Source: Batillaria attramentaria
Taxonomy: Eukaryota; Mollusca; Gastropoda; Batillariidae
Length of the DNA: 64,000 nt
Direction: 5' to 3'
Assembly: GCA_018292915.2 (NCBI GenBank)
Contig: JACVVK020000223.1
Span: forward strand, 960,001-1,024,000
Shown: piece after piece, positions 11,893 through 28,259 of the stretch
Layout: the number at the start of each line of letters is the position of its first letter
Position numbering within the stretch: the first letter of the stretch is position 1
Notes under the pieces: model-generated
Told to the model about the DNA's origin: nothing
Seen by the model: the letters and a program-made list of their open reading frames with translations, nothing else
The model's database searches: none
Program-made: the position numbers and the translations under genes

Positions 11893-14378
11893 CTAGGACG
11901 AAGCATTATGTGACTGACTCTGTCGCACATACTCCAGCTGAAGATCACGCAAGTTCTGTTCCAACATTGCCACCTCATCCAGTTTCCTGGCCTGCTTGGC
12001 CTGCCGTATGTATCCGCGAATAATTTCAATCTGCTGGAGCATGGGGTCAGCGATGCGAGTGGCCTGTCCAGAATCCCCCTCCGGCTTCCATCCCCTTCCC
12101 ACGCTGCCACCCGACTCCTGCCTGCGATGGCCGAGTGCTTTGGATGCCATGTGATCCATTCGAGGATAGCTGTCCGACGCCCCTAACGGTGCCCCCAGCT
12201 CTTTTTCTCTCTGTACTCGCTCTCGCTCCTGCGCCTCCATGGCAGCCTGTCACAAAACGCAGTCATTAGCAACCAAACCACTCTCCATCCACTGAACAGT
12301 TAAGGGCACGCATTACAAAATTGTCAAGCAGATATCGTATGTGTAATAAGTTAATTCCAAAGATGTCCAGTGATATTCGGACAGTAAAAATATGGATGTA
12401 TGTGTGATGGGACCGGACTGCATTAGACTCATTAGCCACCTTCAGACACGTGATCAATACCTGCATTTCTAGAGCAGAAGTAGTGGTCCCTGTCAACATT
12501 TACGATAGTCTGACCATGACGACAATGGACGCGTGCATGTTTGGGCATGATGGGTCTCCCTTACAAAATGCAAAGATTTGATGCTGGTTAGCACTTCCTA
12601 CACTCCACCTGCACCCTGAGGGAATATACATCTATACTCTCCACAAATATTCTGATGACATCATGAAATTCTGGCATAAGGAGATTTTGAGAATACATGT
12701 AGCACAGGAGAAGTGTACAGTGCATGTTATACTGTGCTATTCTCAAACTCCATACAGCCAAAATTCCAGGACATCGCTTCATGATTATGGATGTACACAT
12801 ATATACACAACACTGAAGTCAGGCGCCAATGATACAGGTGCCAGCTGCAGCAACTTGCCAGAGTCTCCCCTAAAATGAACTGCACACCAACCTGTCTTTC
12901 AGCAGCTATCTTGCGCTGAATCTCAGTCTTGCGTTTTTCCTGCATCTGATTGACTTCCTCCTCTGTAGGCATGTTCTGCAGGCCCATCAGGTTCTCCTGC
13001 ATGAAGTTGCTGGCGTAGATACGGATCGCCTTCTGTAGATAGATCTGCTTGGGATTGGGTGGGGGGTCCTGGTTCAGGCCAAACTGCACGATGCGCTTGC
13101 TGAAAACAAGGAACACCCAGTTACAAAAAGTTGGTAAAACAAACGCTCACTGCATAATACAAACCTTCATTTGTTCAACGGTCTAAGGCAGTTAAAATGT
13201 CATCAAGAAAAATGGCAGAAATGACAAAAACTGGTGTACTGGTAAAATGCCAAAAGGAATAAATGTCGTGGAATTTCAGCACAACTAGCTGTTGTTGAAA
13301 TTTCAGATCACCACATCAATGCGGAGGTCTTAAAATCAAATCACCAGAAGATACACTACAATGAATGCTGGAAAGAAGCAGGCACTGTCTCTGTCTAGCA
13401 TTAGAAAGAGATTTCACAGTTCCATGCTCAACAGGTCCACATATTGAGCAGTGAAACTCCACATCAACACAAGTGAATACTACAACAGACGTGGGATTAA
13501 AAACTTCTCTCACCTTAGTTGATCAATCGCCTCATACAGCTTTACAAGCTTGGTACGCAGAATCATCGCCTCCCGGTATGTATAGCGTGATTCCCCTTGA
13601 CTGGAAACAAAAAACACCATTTCCAATCATACACAATAAAAATTTGGTAACTACAGTGCAAAAAGCACAACCACAAATTACAACCTCATGCAGGATATTT
13701 CAATGCAATAAATCATATCACTGTGATTGTAAACTTGCTATTCTCAGCAGAACTGAGGCAAATCACAATTTAGGGAATGAAACCTCCCGACAGGACCTAA
13801 CCTGCAACTTTTAAAACGACGACTGTTTCACTATATACAGCTGTGATTGTTGCTGTCATGCTGATTTCTACTACATAGAGTGCAACCCACATAACGGTAT
13901 TATCTCCACCCTCTCCCCCTCAATTCTTCCAAAACAAGAAGCACACCCATAAGAAATAATTAAAATCCACACCTAAGTGACTCCACCATGGGTAAGTACT
14001 GTGGCAGGACATTCTCAGCTTCCTGTATGCACATTTTCAATTTCTGAAATAATACAAAGGCAAACACACATTAGATTTACAAAACACAAACGAAAAATTT
14101 TCTATCACAATGCTTCCGAAATGTGTTTTCAAGTATATATATATATACACAACCCATGCTCAGTAAAATGCCAAAATTGTGGTCTAGTACAACTTAAAAC
14201 TCAAGATTACCTCCTTCACTAAAAACCCACATCTCCATAAGGCAAAGTAGTTTTTACCGTCACAGTTAGGGCGAATGTTACCCTGAATACAATCAGGATC
14301 TTTGCTGTTCCTGGCAAGTATGAAACACACCTGTTTCCAAAACATGCACACATTCAAACACACATATACATGCGCGCA

Positions 14379-14434
<56 letters not shown>

Positions 14435-15863
14435 GACCACAGTTATCATGACCAGCAATACCTCATACAGCTGTACAATCGGTGGTTTAGTGTTGCGCAT
14501 CTCTGTCATGTTGTCGCGTCGCTCCAGCAGCTGCCGACAGATCTTGCACACTCGCATATGTTGCTCCCCCTCCACGCTGACCAGCGAGTTGATGCTGGTA
14601 TTACTGTTGGTACGCTTCAGGAACCCCACACCCTCAAACTGGAAGGCTGGGTTGACCAGCTTCTCTGAAGCCAAATGTGTTTTCAATCATTGGTGTGCTC
14701 ACCCACAGAACAAAGGACACACAACAGATTGTAACTCCACTACATGTATTACACATGATCAAGCACTTTAAAAACAACAAAACAAATAAAGACTGTTGGT
14801 TGAAAGTACTTGATTTTTTAACTGGAAAGTGGAGACTGAAGTCAGTGATTCAAATGTTACAATGTGCTATCAGTGGCTCAAATGTTACAGCATATTATCA
14901 GAAAACACCCATATCAATCAACACCTGATGCAAATATGCATTCTCTTTTTTCTTTTTTAAACAAACGGCTAAATATCAAGATGGCATAAACAGTTTACAA
15001 TAAGCTAAGGTTTCAATTTCCTCATCTGGCTAATATTTAGTTCTTTTTCCAGCAACAAAAATTGTAAAAAATATGACACATATGAACTATTTGTTTCCAT
15101 CAATGAAAACTGAAAGCAATCTGTAGTTGACTTACGTGCAAAAGAGAGCGAAAGGAACTGTGAGCACTTGTCACAAATAATGCCGCCACACAGTCGACAG
15201 TGGTGACGCCTTGTCATTAGGCCGAAAGACTTCATGCAGGTCAGGCAGGCGGGTACTTCACGGTCAGGGATCCACCGCACTACAGACATCTCGAAGGCTA
15301 AAAACACAGAAGTTTATGTGGGTTGTACAACAAGTGATGCATGATGGCTGAACTCTACATCTTGTCATAAGAAGCACAAGGGCAATTCATTCACCAGTTA
15401 CCACAAACAAAATCTGACAAAATAAAGTCTCTAAACCAAGGACAGATTAAGTTAAATCTGAATTTTTTTAATGTCTCAGCTGGAGTGGCCAAATGCAGAC
15501 ACCCAGTTGCTAATGGCAACTAAACAAACTTGGCACTTCGTCACTGTGGCTTGACCCGTTCTTGATTTTGCCAAGTGTGTTACCTTTTCTCCTTTTAGGG
15601 TCCGTAGGAGCATCTGGTGACAGCAGTTTGTCTAGTCGGATCAGCAGTTTGTTCGTCTCCACAACAAAGTGGTCGACGCGGGCTCCACGAATTGCTTTGA
15701 ACAAGTCCAGGTGGCTGCGAGATGCCCCTGAAAAATTACAGAAGACCTGAATACACTGGTGGATACATTTCAGAAGTTCTACAAATGTCCACAAAAATTA
15801 ATATTACTCTTATATGATAGAAATTCCCAGTTCAACTTTGAGTCGGTGACTCTGTGTGTGTGT

Positions 15864-15913
<50 letters not shown>

Positions 15914-15925
15914 CATGTGTGTGTG

Positions 15926-16019
<94 letters not shown>

Positions 16020-16132
16020 GGGGGGGGGGGGGGCGCTGGCAGAGTAGTTGTCATAAAAACAAAAACGTGGTAAAAGTGTTTCAACATTTTAAATTCTTGT
16101 CCTTACTCAACTACGTCAACATGATCTTCTTC

Positions 16133-16192
<60 letters not shown>

Positions 16193-17137
16193 CACACACA
16201 CACACACAACACACACACTTTATAGCAGCCTTTCCATCCATTTGTTCTTACCAAGCTCCTGAGGTTCCCACCATGCTGGGTCATACCCAGACAGCGCTGC
16301 CCCATACTGGCCACTTTCACCAGCGGAAGACGACCCCTGCTCGATAAACGGATTGGTTTCCTTATCACCCATGATCTTTTTCTTTGCTTTGTCGAAGAAA
16401 CCTGAAAAGACCAAGTCTGTGTAGTCAGAGCCACGTGGATATGGAAAGGTGAAAAACTTTATCTAACACTAATGGGCATTTTCTGGAAAGTTTGTTCTGA
16501 TGAAGAATAAATGGAATACATAGTGGTGAGTTTATATACAGGGCTGAAAATGGTCCATGATCCACAGGAGAAAAAGTGCGCAGCATTTAGTGACAAAGTG
16601 GCAAACCCACGACTGCATGTCTGCAGACACGTTATGCTAAGGGTTTACGGAGGAATGCTCCCCTAGAATTTTTTACACTTATTATTATGAGACTAAAATC
16701 TGTGCAGTTTGGCATGATTCTAGTTGCTTCAAAGGGAGGAATTCTTTTAGCAGTAGACTAAAATCTGTGGAATTTGTGCAGTATGGCATGATTGTAAACT
16801 CGTGTGTCAGCTGAGGAAACAATTATTTTGGTGGAGGAAAACTTTTAACCAAAGGTGGAAATCCACCAAAAGGTGGAAGCCCTGTATATAATATCAATCT
16901 TCTACGTGATCAGCTTACTCTTTCTTCATCCCCAGGTGATGCACACACACAGGTGCCCACACACAAACACACACACACACACACACACATTCTGTTACCT
17001 TTAAGCTGCTGAAAGACAGCTTTGTCTTCAGAGGTGTGAGCATCCTCAAAGTGATGCTGCAACTGTGTCACAGTGCCAAAATCTGTCATGCACATGGGGC
17101 AAAGAAAGCCCTCAATGATTTCAGCTGGAGCAGCCAT
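11893..17137 (-). CDS. RBSN: Rabenosyn-5, FYVE-domain Rab4/Rab5 effector of early endosomes
   Basis: Nine coding exons: 16999-17137, 16252-16401, 15584-15727, 15136-15297, 14462-14664, 13973-14043, 13514-13600, 12892-13099 and 11893-12246. Junctions and phases agree and give 505 aa. Start ATG is at 17137; nearby in-frame upstream codons are not ATG. Order: C2H2 finger (C13, C16, H29, H34), WWEPQELG block, HFVVETNKLLIRLDKL, then a FYVE domain with WIPD (153-156), RRHHCR (174-179) and Zn ligands C162, C165, C178, C181, C186, C189, C238, C241. The last pair is displaced by an insert, as in human rabenosyn. Then come GLNQDPPPNP and a C-terminal helical Rab-binding-type hairpin (455-500). The family tethers PI3P-rich early endosomes and drives recycling. 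It is shorter than the 784-aa vertebrate form; an NPF sits at 63-65 instead of in a C-terminal NPF tail. Confidence 0.93.
14377..14431. repeat. (AC)n microsatellite in RBSN intron
   Basis: A pure AC run after a short CGCG-rich stretch. On the RBSN sense strand it reads as (TG)n, beginning about 30 nt after the exon-5 donor at 14461. Confidence 0.9.
15854..16219. repeat. Compound (TG)n / poly(G) / (AC)n block in RBSN intron
   Basis: Interrupted TG repeats (15854-16019) are followed by a G tract of about 14 nt, then about 100 bp of other DNA, and (AC)n at 16137-16219. The AC part is (TG)n on the RBSN sense strand and begins about 32 nt after the donor at 16251. The two arms are complementary, so the block could fold back in RNA. 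Confidence 0.85.
16539..16884. mobile_element. Non-autonomous TIR element (hAT-like) with 6-bp TSD
   Basis: In an RBSN intron. Ends are CAGGGCT and AGCCCTG, and both sides are flanked by TATATA (16533-16538 and 16885-16890). The interior has a hairpin-prone CCACCAAAAGGTGG near its right end and duplicated 'ACTAAAATCTGTG' blocks. The copy at about 32050-32820 shares the interior. No transposase. Confidence 0.65.
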
Positions 17138-18080
17138 AGTGCTTGAAGTAGTTGAGTCAGAGATAGATCCAAGTGAACTGGTGCCCAAAACTACTTAGAC
17201 CAATGTTCCTTCCACTGAAATAAAACATGTGTTGAATCAGTTAATACGCATATCAAATTGATGTATCTATATTCCTGAATAGCCAACTCAACAATTGAAA
17301 GTCATCTCTAAACATGGCCATTTACAATATGACTATAAGACACAATGAGAAACTGGTGACTTGAGTATCGCTATGCACAAAGTGTGCAGAGTGTAACTTA
17401 GTGCCCACCGAGAGGTGTGATCAACAGTGTCAGAAGGGGGTGTTGCTTACTCTGGGGTTTTACCATCAGGTTCTTTCATTGCAATACCTCAGTAATGTAA
17501 TAAACTAACTGGACTAAGTATTCCGAGCTCAGTTCACAGAAAATGGAAGTCGGCGCAAAGCGCACCTACCTAATCAGTAAACTGGCAACGTAAAAGCCAG
17601 GCTCCTCATCGGAGACATCAATCGCATACCAGACAGTGGTCGTCTGCTACAGGCAGCTCGGATGATGTCGCGTTGAAACACCCAAAACTGGATCCTCTTC
17701 ATAACACAAAGCCCACAACTGAGAGATTGAAATTACGAAAACCTATAACGTCCTAATTAGACAAAAGTGCAACATATTCTTCGAAATGTTGCTTTTTATC
17801 CGCCCAACTTAGGACTAAGCCAGCCGCCATGGTCTGAGAAAGCAAAGTAAGGCGGTGACAAAAAAATAATTCCGAAACATAAAATACATTTCTGATAGAT
17901 CGCTGATGTTTATCGAACACATTTCATCTATTCTCTTGACTCGTACATTTTATGACTGAAAAATAAAGGACCTAGTCTCTTTATTCGCCAATACAGGCCA
18001 ACAAAAATTTCACCCCGAAATAAACGAGTCACTGCGATTCTATAAACAGTTCACTTCCGATTTTCGCATCGTCGGCCAAA
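17138..18080. promoter_or_regulatory. Head-to-head RBSN / MIC19 promoter region with RBSN 5' UTR
   Basis: RBSN 5' UTR in the first coding exon spans 17138-17214, entered by acceptor TTATTTCAG. A likely non-coding first exon ends at donor GTAGGT (17569) and may begin near 17835. It holds a minus-strand ATGGCGGC at 17831 that opens a uORF of about 25 codons. MIC19 starts at 18081. The interval between the two starts is about 250 bp and CG-containing, consistent with a shared bidirectional promoter. This is inferred. Confidence 0.45.
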
Positions 18081-18776
18081 ATGGGGGGCTCACCGAGCAC
18101 CCGGCGTGTTGTCGTTGAAGATTCGGAGGGCAGTGGTGTTGTGAAGGTGCAAATTCTTTGTTTAAATTATAGAAACTATGTTGTTTGATGCATTCTGCAA
18201 TTTTCACTGGAAAACTGCTGGAGTACTAGCGTGGGCTGCAACCGGCAACCCAAGGGCAAACTGTCAGTGTCAGGTCAAACGGCCACTGCTGCTTCAGTTC
18301 GTGCTGTAAAATTTATCGCTGCTGCATCTCCGTTTCAAATCATATGTTAGTTGTTTGCCTGTCTTGAAGTCATTCTGAGCACACATTTCCATGTACTCAT
18401 GTCGGGGTTGGGCTCTCAGTGTAGATGTTGAAATTAGAGCTAGTTTCAGAAGGACGCTCTCAAAGCCACATATATGAGTTTTATAATTTGTTTATTCAGA
18501 TGAACTGTGTCTTCTGCAGGTACTTAGGTTGATTCTAGCAACGCCTTTATACTCTAAATATTGAGAAGTGAATGGTTTTTGTTTTTTATTTCCACAGTCT
18601 TAGAGGAGAAACTCAGAAAGGTTTCCCGGTTTGACAGCAATGTTTTTAATACTGAATGAATAGGCATGAATTTCATCTCACAACTTTCCTTCCTTTTCTG
18701 AAACAGATATCAGAGTCGGTAGTAAAACGAATCAAAGGACAACCAGAGCCTCTAGGTATGATCTCTGTCTGTCTGT

Positions 18777-18828
<52 letters not shown>

Positions 18829-20953
18829 TCTCCCCTTCCATCATGGTACAGAGCTCTGTATTGTATTTTGAGGCCTTGTCAGTATTTTAATATTTAAACA
18901 AAAGATAAATAAAGATAATGAAATTAACATTGCAAATTGTACATTAATACTCACAAGCTGTACAAAAGCTGTGTGTGCATTTTATACCAGGTACCACTAT
19001 TTGTCATTTTTATATGTATTGATGTTTCTTGTATTAATCATTCCTGTGTTGGTATGCCTTTAACTCCTCTTTACAATAACTATTTAAATTACCATGCAGC
19101 TGCTGCTATAATCATGATTTTTTTTCTTCTTCTTCTTTTTTTTTTTTTAAACAGACCTCAGTCGAAATGTTGAAACGGAACCCCGAACTCCAGTAAGTGG
19201 TGTGTGTGTGTATGTGCGTTATGATTGTAATACAGTTATACTACTACTAGCAGGTAGCGCCTTACACTAGAAGTCTTAAAATCGTAATGGTGTGCATAAC
19301 TTCTGTTGCATAGCAGCGTACAGTTCAGGATTACTACAATTTGTTTCAGTTTGGGAAACCACCGCCTGGTGCAGAAGACCTGGAGTCATATTATATGGAG
19401 TACTTGAAACAACTGGAAGAACGAGTGAGTAGTGTTATGGCAGTTCATTGTGGGCACTGAGTGCCTTCATAGTTAAATATGCTGCTGTCATCATACAGAG
19501 TGTACTCTCACAGCGATCGTCAAATGCGCTCGCCCGCTCGCTTTCGCTACCAAATTTACCGTCGGGCGAGTGAAAGCTCCGGTAGTGGAAGCCCGAATGG
19601 CGAGAAGGAATTCTGAGATGAATCAGAACCTAGCGGCTTCCAGAATTTTTTCGGGCTACCAGTTTTGTTCAGGGTGGTAGCCCGAATGGCTACCAAGGTC
19701 CTGACACATTTGACGATCGCTGCTCTCATGAATGAAGCAAGTGCAGTAAGTGTCATGCAGAAACTGATCTTCCACTCCAGCTCCCTGCATGTTTTTGTGG
19801 CGATGTTTGTGCAGCACACCCTCAAGATATTTTGCAGTATGGGACTGTATGCTTAAATTTATGATCACCGATGTCTTTCTTAAGTTGAGTAACAAAACTA
19901 GGTGCAAGACAACACAGCATCAGTAAGCACGTCACCATTTGGCCCCATGCCTTTTTCAAGTGGCTTCCCTTCGCATACCGGCTTTTCTCTTTATATTCAC
20001 AGAATACAGAGTTGCAGAGGATCACCAATGAACAGTTTATAAGGGCAGTTCAAGAAGTTGAACAAAAATTCCTGTGAGTGTTTACCTTTTTTTTAAAAGT
20101 GCTTTTGGGCAGAAAACCTGATGCAACATTTTCATCCACCACTTTAACATTGTTGTTGTTTGTTTGGTTTTTCTGGTGTGTGCGTGTGTGTGTGTGTGTG
20201 CTCGCGCTATAAAAACAGGTACATTGCACGTAATGTAGGATCAAAATGGTTACTGACAAAGAGTACAAAACTTCAGAGAAAAATCAGTATTGAGACAGTG
20301 TTTCTTCATTCGGCTTATGAACGTCCAGTGTCAGCTCTAACCGCAAGCAAATAACTCTACACTGAGGTGAAACTGATCCTTGTTCAAGATCCTTTACTGT
20401 TTGCATCTCAGGAAAAACACCTGCTCGCCAGTATGCCAAGATCTTCAGTCAAAGGTTTACGACTGTTACCTAGCCAACCCCCATCAGACTCTCAACTGCT
20501 CTGCACAAGTTCGAGCATTCTCAACCTGTGTGGAACGAGCCAGACAGGTAACTCTCCCAGCTTACTTTGTGTCCAACTTGTCTACTTGTAGTTGTACAAT
20601 TTTCTTAGAGTTCAAAACTTTCTGGTTGCCTTACTTTGTTGTTGGCAGAGGAATAACGAGTATGATGTGTCCAGGCAGTATCCAACATATAGAGTACAAA
20701 ATATTTTTGATATTTTTGATGTGATAAAGTATATGTTGAGTACACCGCACCTTCTCACCTAAACATTTTATGGAGCAGTGTAGCCATCTGTGGGCAACAG
20801 TCTTTCATGAGTTTTTGCTTTTGAAATGTAAACGCCAAACAGGTCAGAAGGTTTTTGTAATGTTGAATTAAAAGTTCTATCAGCGGGGAAAAAGTTTAAC
20901 TTACACCCTTACAATACTGTCTTTTACAGAATGCACTTATGAGGAAGGGTTGA
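18081..20953 (+). CDS. CHCHD3: MICOS complex subunit MIC19 (CHCHD3/CHCHD6 family)
   Basis: Seven exons: 18081-18146, 18707-18755, 19155-19192, 19350-19424, 20003-20073, 20412-20547 and 20930-20953. Phases agree and give 152 aa. The start MGGSPSTRR matches the N-myristoylated MGGTTSTRR of CHCHD3. Residues 23-32 (ISESVVKRIK) match the conserved DUF737 start, followed by a short charged helical part. The C-terminus is a twin CX9C CHCH fold (C108/C118 and C129/C139), the substrate type of the Mia40 import pathway. The protein bridges the inner membrane to MIC60 at cristae junctions. It is about 75 residues shorter than human CHCHD3, mostly in the central coiled coil. A missed exon is possible, but no phase gap demands one. 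The exon-1 donor (GTGCAA) is weak. CHCHD3 and CHCHD6 cannot be told apart here. Confidence 0.88.
18778..18824. repeat. (CA)n microsatellite in MIC19 intron 2
   Basis: CTGTCTGTCT followed by a pure CA run of about 45 nt, starting about 22 nt after the exon-2 donor (18756) on the sense strand. Confidence 0.85.
19511..19722. mobile_element. 212-bp MITE with 16-bp TIRs and 6-bp TSD in MIC19 intron 4
   Basis: The ends are a perfect 16-bp inverted repeat, CAGCGATCGTCAAATG. It is flanked by CTCTCA on both sides (19505-19510 and 19723-19728). The interior is GC-rich with further self-complementary CCCGAATGGC pieces and codes for nothing recognisable. CAG ends plus a 6-bp TSD match the elements at 16539 and 25139. 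Confidence 0.75.
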
Positions 20954-21389
20954 CCACTTCTCCAGAACCAGGCTGCTAGGGAAGTGTGTGGGTTCTAAAG
21001 AGAGACGATTTATGTTTAACTTGGGAAAAGAATTGGAGATTTCTCATCTCATCTTGGTTGGTACACATTAGGAGGCATTTAGCAGTTTCAACATGCCAGC
21101 TGATTTCACCAGTAACTGACTATACTTATCTATGACTGTTATTTCATGGAACATTTTGGAAAAACTGGTTTTGAAATGCTACATGTCTTTCTTGTGTACT
21201 GAATATATGCCTGCAATTTTCATTTGCCATACCACTAGACCATGATTATGGACAGTTTATGACTGAACCAACTGTTTGTATTCACACATTGATTGTATGG
21301 CTTTGAATGCGTGAAAGTAGTTTCTTTTCGTTCCACTGGATTTTCATGGTCCAGTGACAAAATACACTTGGCATGGTTGACCGTTACAC

Positions 21390-21428
21390 ATTAAAGAGAT
21401 CAGTTTTTACTTGAACCTTGTGTTTATT
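21390..21428. terminator. Back-to-back poly(A) signals of MIC19 (+) and TEX264 (-)
   Basis: ATTAAA at 21390-21395 closes MIC19 on the plus strand, about 440 bp after its stop. TTTATT at 21423-21428 and again at 21445-21450 reads as AATAAA on the minus strand for TEX264. The two genes end within a few dozen bases of each other. Confidence 0.55.
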
Positions 21429-21449
21429 TTTCAACAATCAATCATTTAT

Positions 21450-24154
21450 TAGCAAAACAGAATGCAAGTGTAAAGTGTGTGAATGAAGTGTACTATACAA
21501 ACAGGCATCACAAATTGTACTAACAATCCACACAGAATAAATCCAAGATTTTGTGTTTGGGGTGAGTTTAATACAGAAAATGAGTGTGCTGGTTACGATT
21601 ATAGATAAAGAGGAAAATGCAACAAGCCTTGAACATCTCCTCTACAGGAGTTCTGGGACACAATGCATCGCAACAGAAGATTTGCACTTATCAATGGCTA
21701 GTATCTGCACAAGAAGTTTTCCACAGATGGGTCAAAATGTCATGAAACACGAGGGAGTCTTGGCATTGTGCAGTTCTCTGAAGCAGATTTACCTGATAGT
21801 GATAGTAAGATGCGTGTAACTAAGAGCTGGTCACAGGGGACCGGGTTGGGTTCCCCTGGACAGAACTCTCATGTGGGGTGAAATTTTCAGCACAGTGGCC
21901 TTCCTTTGAGTGTGTTTTGAGTCGGTTTGGTTTTGGTTTTGTTTTCCACACACATTTCGTCTTTTTTCTTTTCTTTTTAAAAAAAAAAAAATTTATGTTG
22001 GGTTTTTCTTTGTGAACCATGAACAGCCTTGGAACAGTCACGGCCACACCAGTAACTGTGTGCAGTATGGTGGCAACTGACCACACTAGTGTTGGTGGCC
22101 CTAGCCTCCAGTCCCAAAATCACTCTTGACCAGTAATGCCTTCTTCATGGGATTTCACGGTTCAGAGTGATTGGAAGCGGGACAAGGCAGACACCGAAAA
22201 CCTCACCAGTGACGCGGACGGTGGTCTGTGAAAGCCTGTGACCAGCTCTTAGTTGTGCGGCTCTTGCCGATAGTGATAGCAGCAAGTAGTGTACGTTTCA
22301 ACAGCCACTAGTGTGAGAAGGAGACCAGAAGGCTGGCTCATGCGCACACAAAAAGCAGTGACAACAGTATACCACACTAAATGCAAGAAAACAGCAGCAA
22401 ATGATGGCACAGGCGATCGAATGTTCAACTTGATAAATTTCTGAACCTGATAACTTCATTTTCTTGTCACAACTGTCAGTTGTGCAACATGCTTATGTAT
22501 ACATGCATGCATTGAAAGATGTGTTTGGGATATGTGGCAAAACAAATTATTCAACAAACTGCCTGTTGTACCACAGCACAGCACCAAACACCTCAAAACT
22601 CAATCAGGTGGTAAACTGAAACACACTCAAAACAGATCCTTAATAAAAAAAATAAAAATAAAAAAAAACAGGAGAAGAGAAAGACTGTTTAAAATGCCCA
22701 ACACCATTTTTTTTCTGTTTTTGTTTTAATCTTTTTAAAATCATATCAATTACAGCAACAAAAAATGTTAGAATGGGAAAAAAAAGGTGAACACATAAGA
22801 CTGGAATCTTTACACAGTGACCGCCAAAGTAAATCAATCTTAAATGTATCACAAACAAAAATTTAAATGCACATGATAAACATTGTGATAAAAAATTCCA
22901 ACAACTTGTTCATCTTACATGAGGTCAGTATCCCACTCCTTCAAATATAAGTATCGGGCGCCCATATCTTATGAACACTCGTTCACCAATGGTCTGCTAA
23001 CCTATTGTCAAGCGGCTGTGACGGAGCACACAAAAACATCGCCAAAGTGTCAAAACGGTTTTGAGTTATGAATTTTGTGGAAACATTTAAACATGCTATA
23101 TCCTTCCAGAGGGAAAAACAAAAACAACAGAAGTGTGATAGCTGTTACGCTATAATTCTTTGAAACTGGGAGGGACGGTGGACAGTCCATGTACCCGGTG
23201 ACCTTTTCCTGGTCTAGCTCATAACAGTGCCCAGACACTTTAGACCTGTTTTTGCGTGCCCCGTCTCAATTATTTCTTGATTAGAAATATGAATTTTGCT
23301 TGCACTTGCAGCCGATTGTACTGTGGAATGCACACAGTTTGAGCCATATATATACATGTATCTCATATGTCATACATGGTGGGTGTCCTCACACCCGTAC
23401 TTTTCTGCAGCAAATACGCCAAGCCTTTGTCTTGTGTCAATACACACACCCATCCATGCTTTACAGTACATATATATATATATACACTGTACCCAGCAAA
23501 ACATTTCACCACTCTGCTCTTTGTTCATGTCTATTATTAGTGAAACGAGCAGTCTGACCTGCTTTCTGACAAATCACAAAGCTTCTTGTACAGGTAAATG
23601 TGGATATTATTAGTGGAGATAAAAAGCACTTGAATACAAATGTGGATCATTTTTTAACCGCTCACACTGACACTCCAAAGCTGAAGGTTAAAACTGGTTC
23701 AACTAAAAAGGGAAGCCTTTTTACCACTGATATATGGTACACGGCCATTTATACTAGTCCAGTAACTTGAAGTGTCCGGCTTTAACTCTTTGACGACAGA
23801 GCACAATTTCTGACACACGATTTCCTATAGGATACAAAACAAAAATGATAGGAAATCGTGTGTCAGAAATTCTGCTCCGTCGTCAAAGAGTTAAATACAT
23901 CAACATAAAACTGCAAAAGCAGGTTGTGATAGCTGGTCACGGTTATGGACACAGAGTGCAGAAACAATCCAGATTGAAGTCCAAAAAAAAAAAATGTACA
24001 TTACAGTTCAAATGTCTTCCTCCCCCAAAATTTTGTACAGGAAATGACGTGTTTGAATTGGTCTTAGGCATGATATGAAAAGCATAACAATACATTTCAA
24101 CTTCTACTTCTAGCGGACATATTCAGTAAAATCCGAAATGAGAAACGCGAGACC
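21450..24154 (-). other. Inferred TEX264 3' UTR
   Basis: No coding exon was found. If the minus-strand AATAAA near 21.43 kb is used, TEX264 has a 3' UTR of about 2.7 kb. It contains poly(A)/poly(T) stretches (21978-21992, 22640-22670) and a short (TA)n at 23468-23484. It also holds a strong 113-bp foldback, listed separately. Confidence 0.4.
23782..23894. repeat. TTAA-bounded near-perfect palindrome (MITE-like hairpin)
   Basis: Two 47-bp arms (23782-23828 and 23848-23894) are inverted copies with 45 of 47 positions matching, around a 19-bp loop. Each arm begins with TTAACTCTTTGACGAC. TTAA ends and this sequence fit a tiny piggyBac-type MITE. It lies in the inferred TEX264 3' UTR, so the transcript would carry a long hairpin. 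Confidence 0.8.
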
Positions 24155-28239
<4,085 letters not shown>

Positions 28240-28259
28240 GTTTGCGCGAGCGGAGTTAC

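Noticed and set aside
15779..16225. His/Thr- or Cys/Val-repeat ORFs here and at other AC/TG tracts
   Set aside because: Translation of dinucleotide repeats, present in many frames on both strands.
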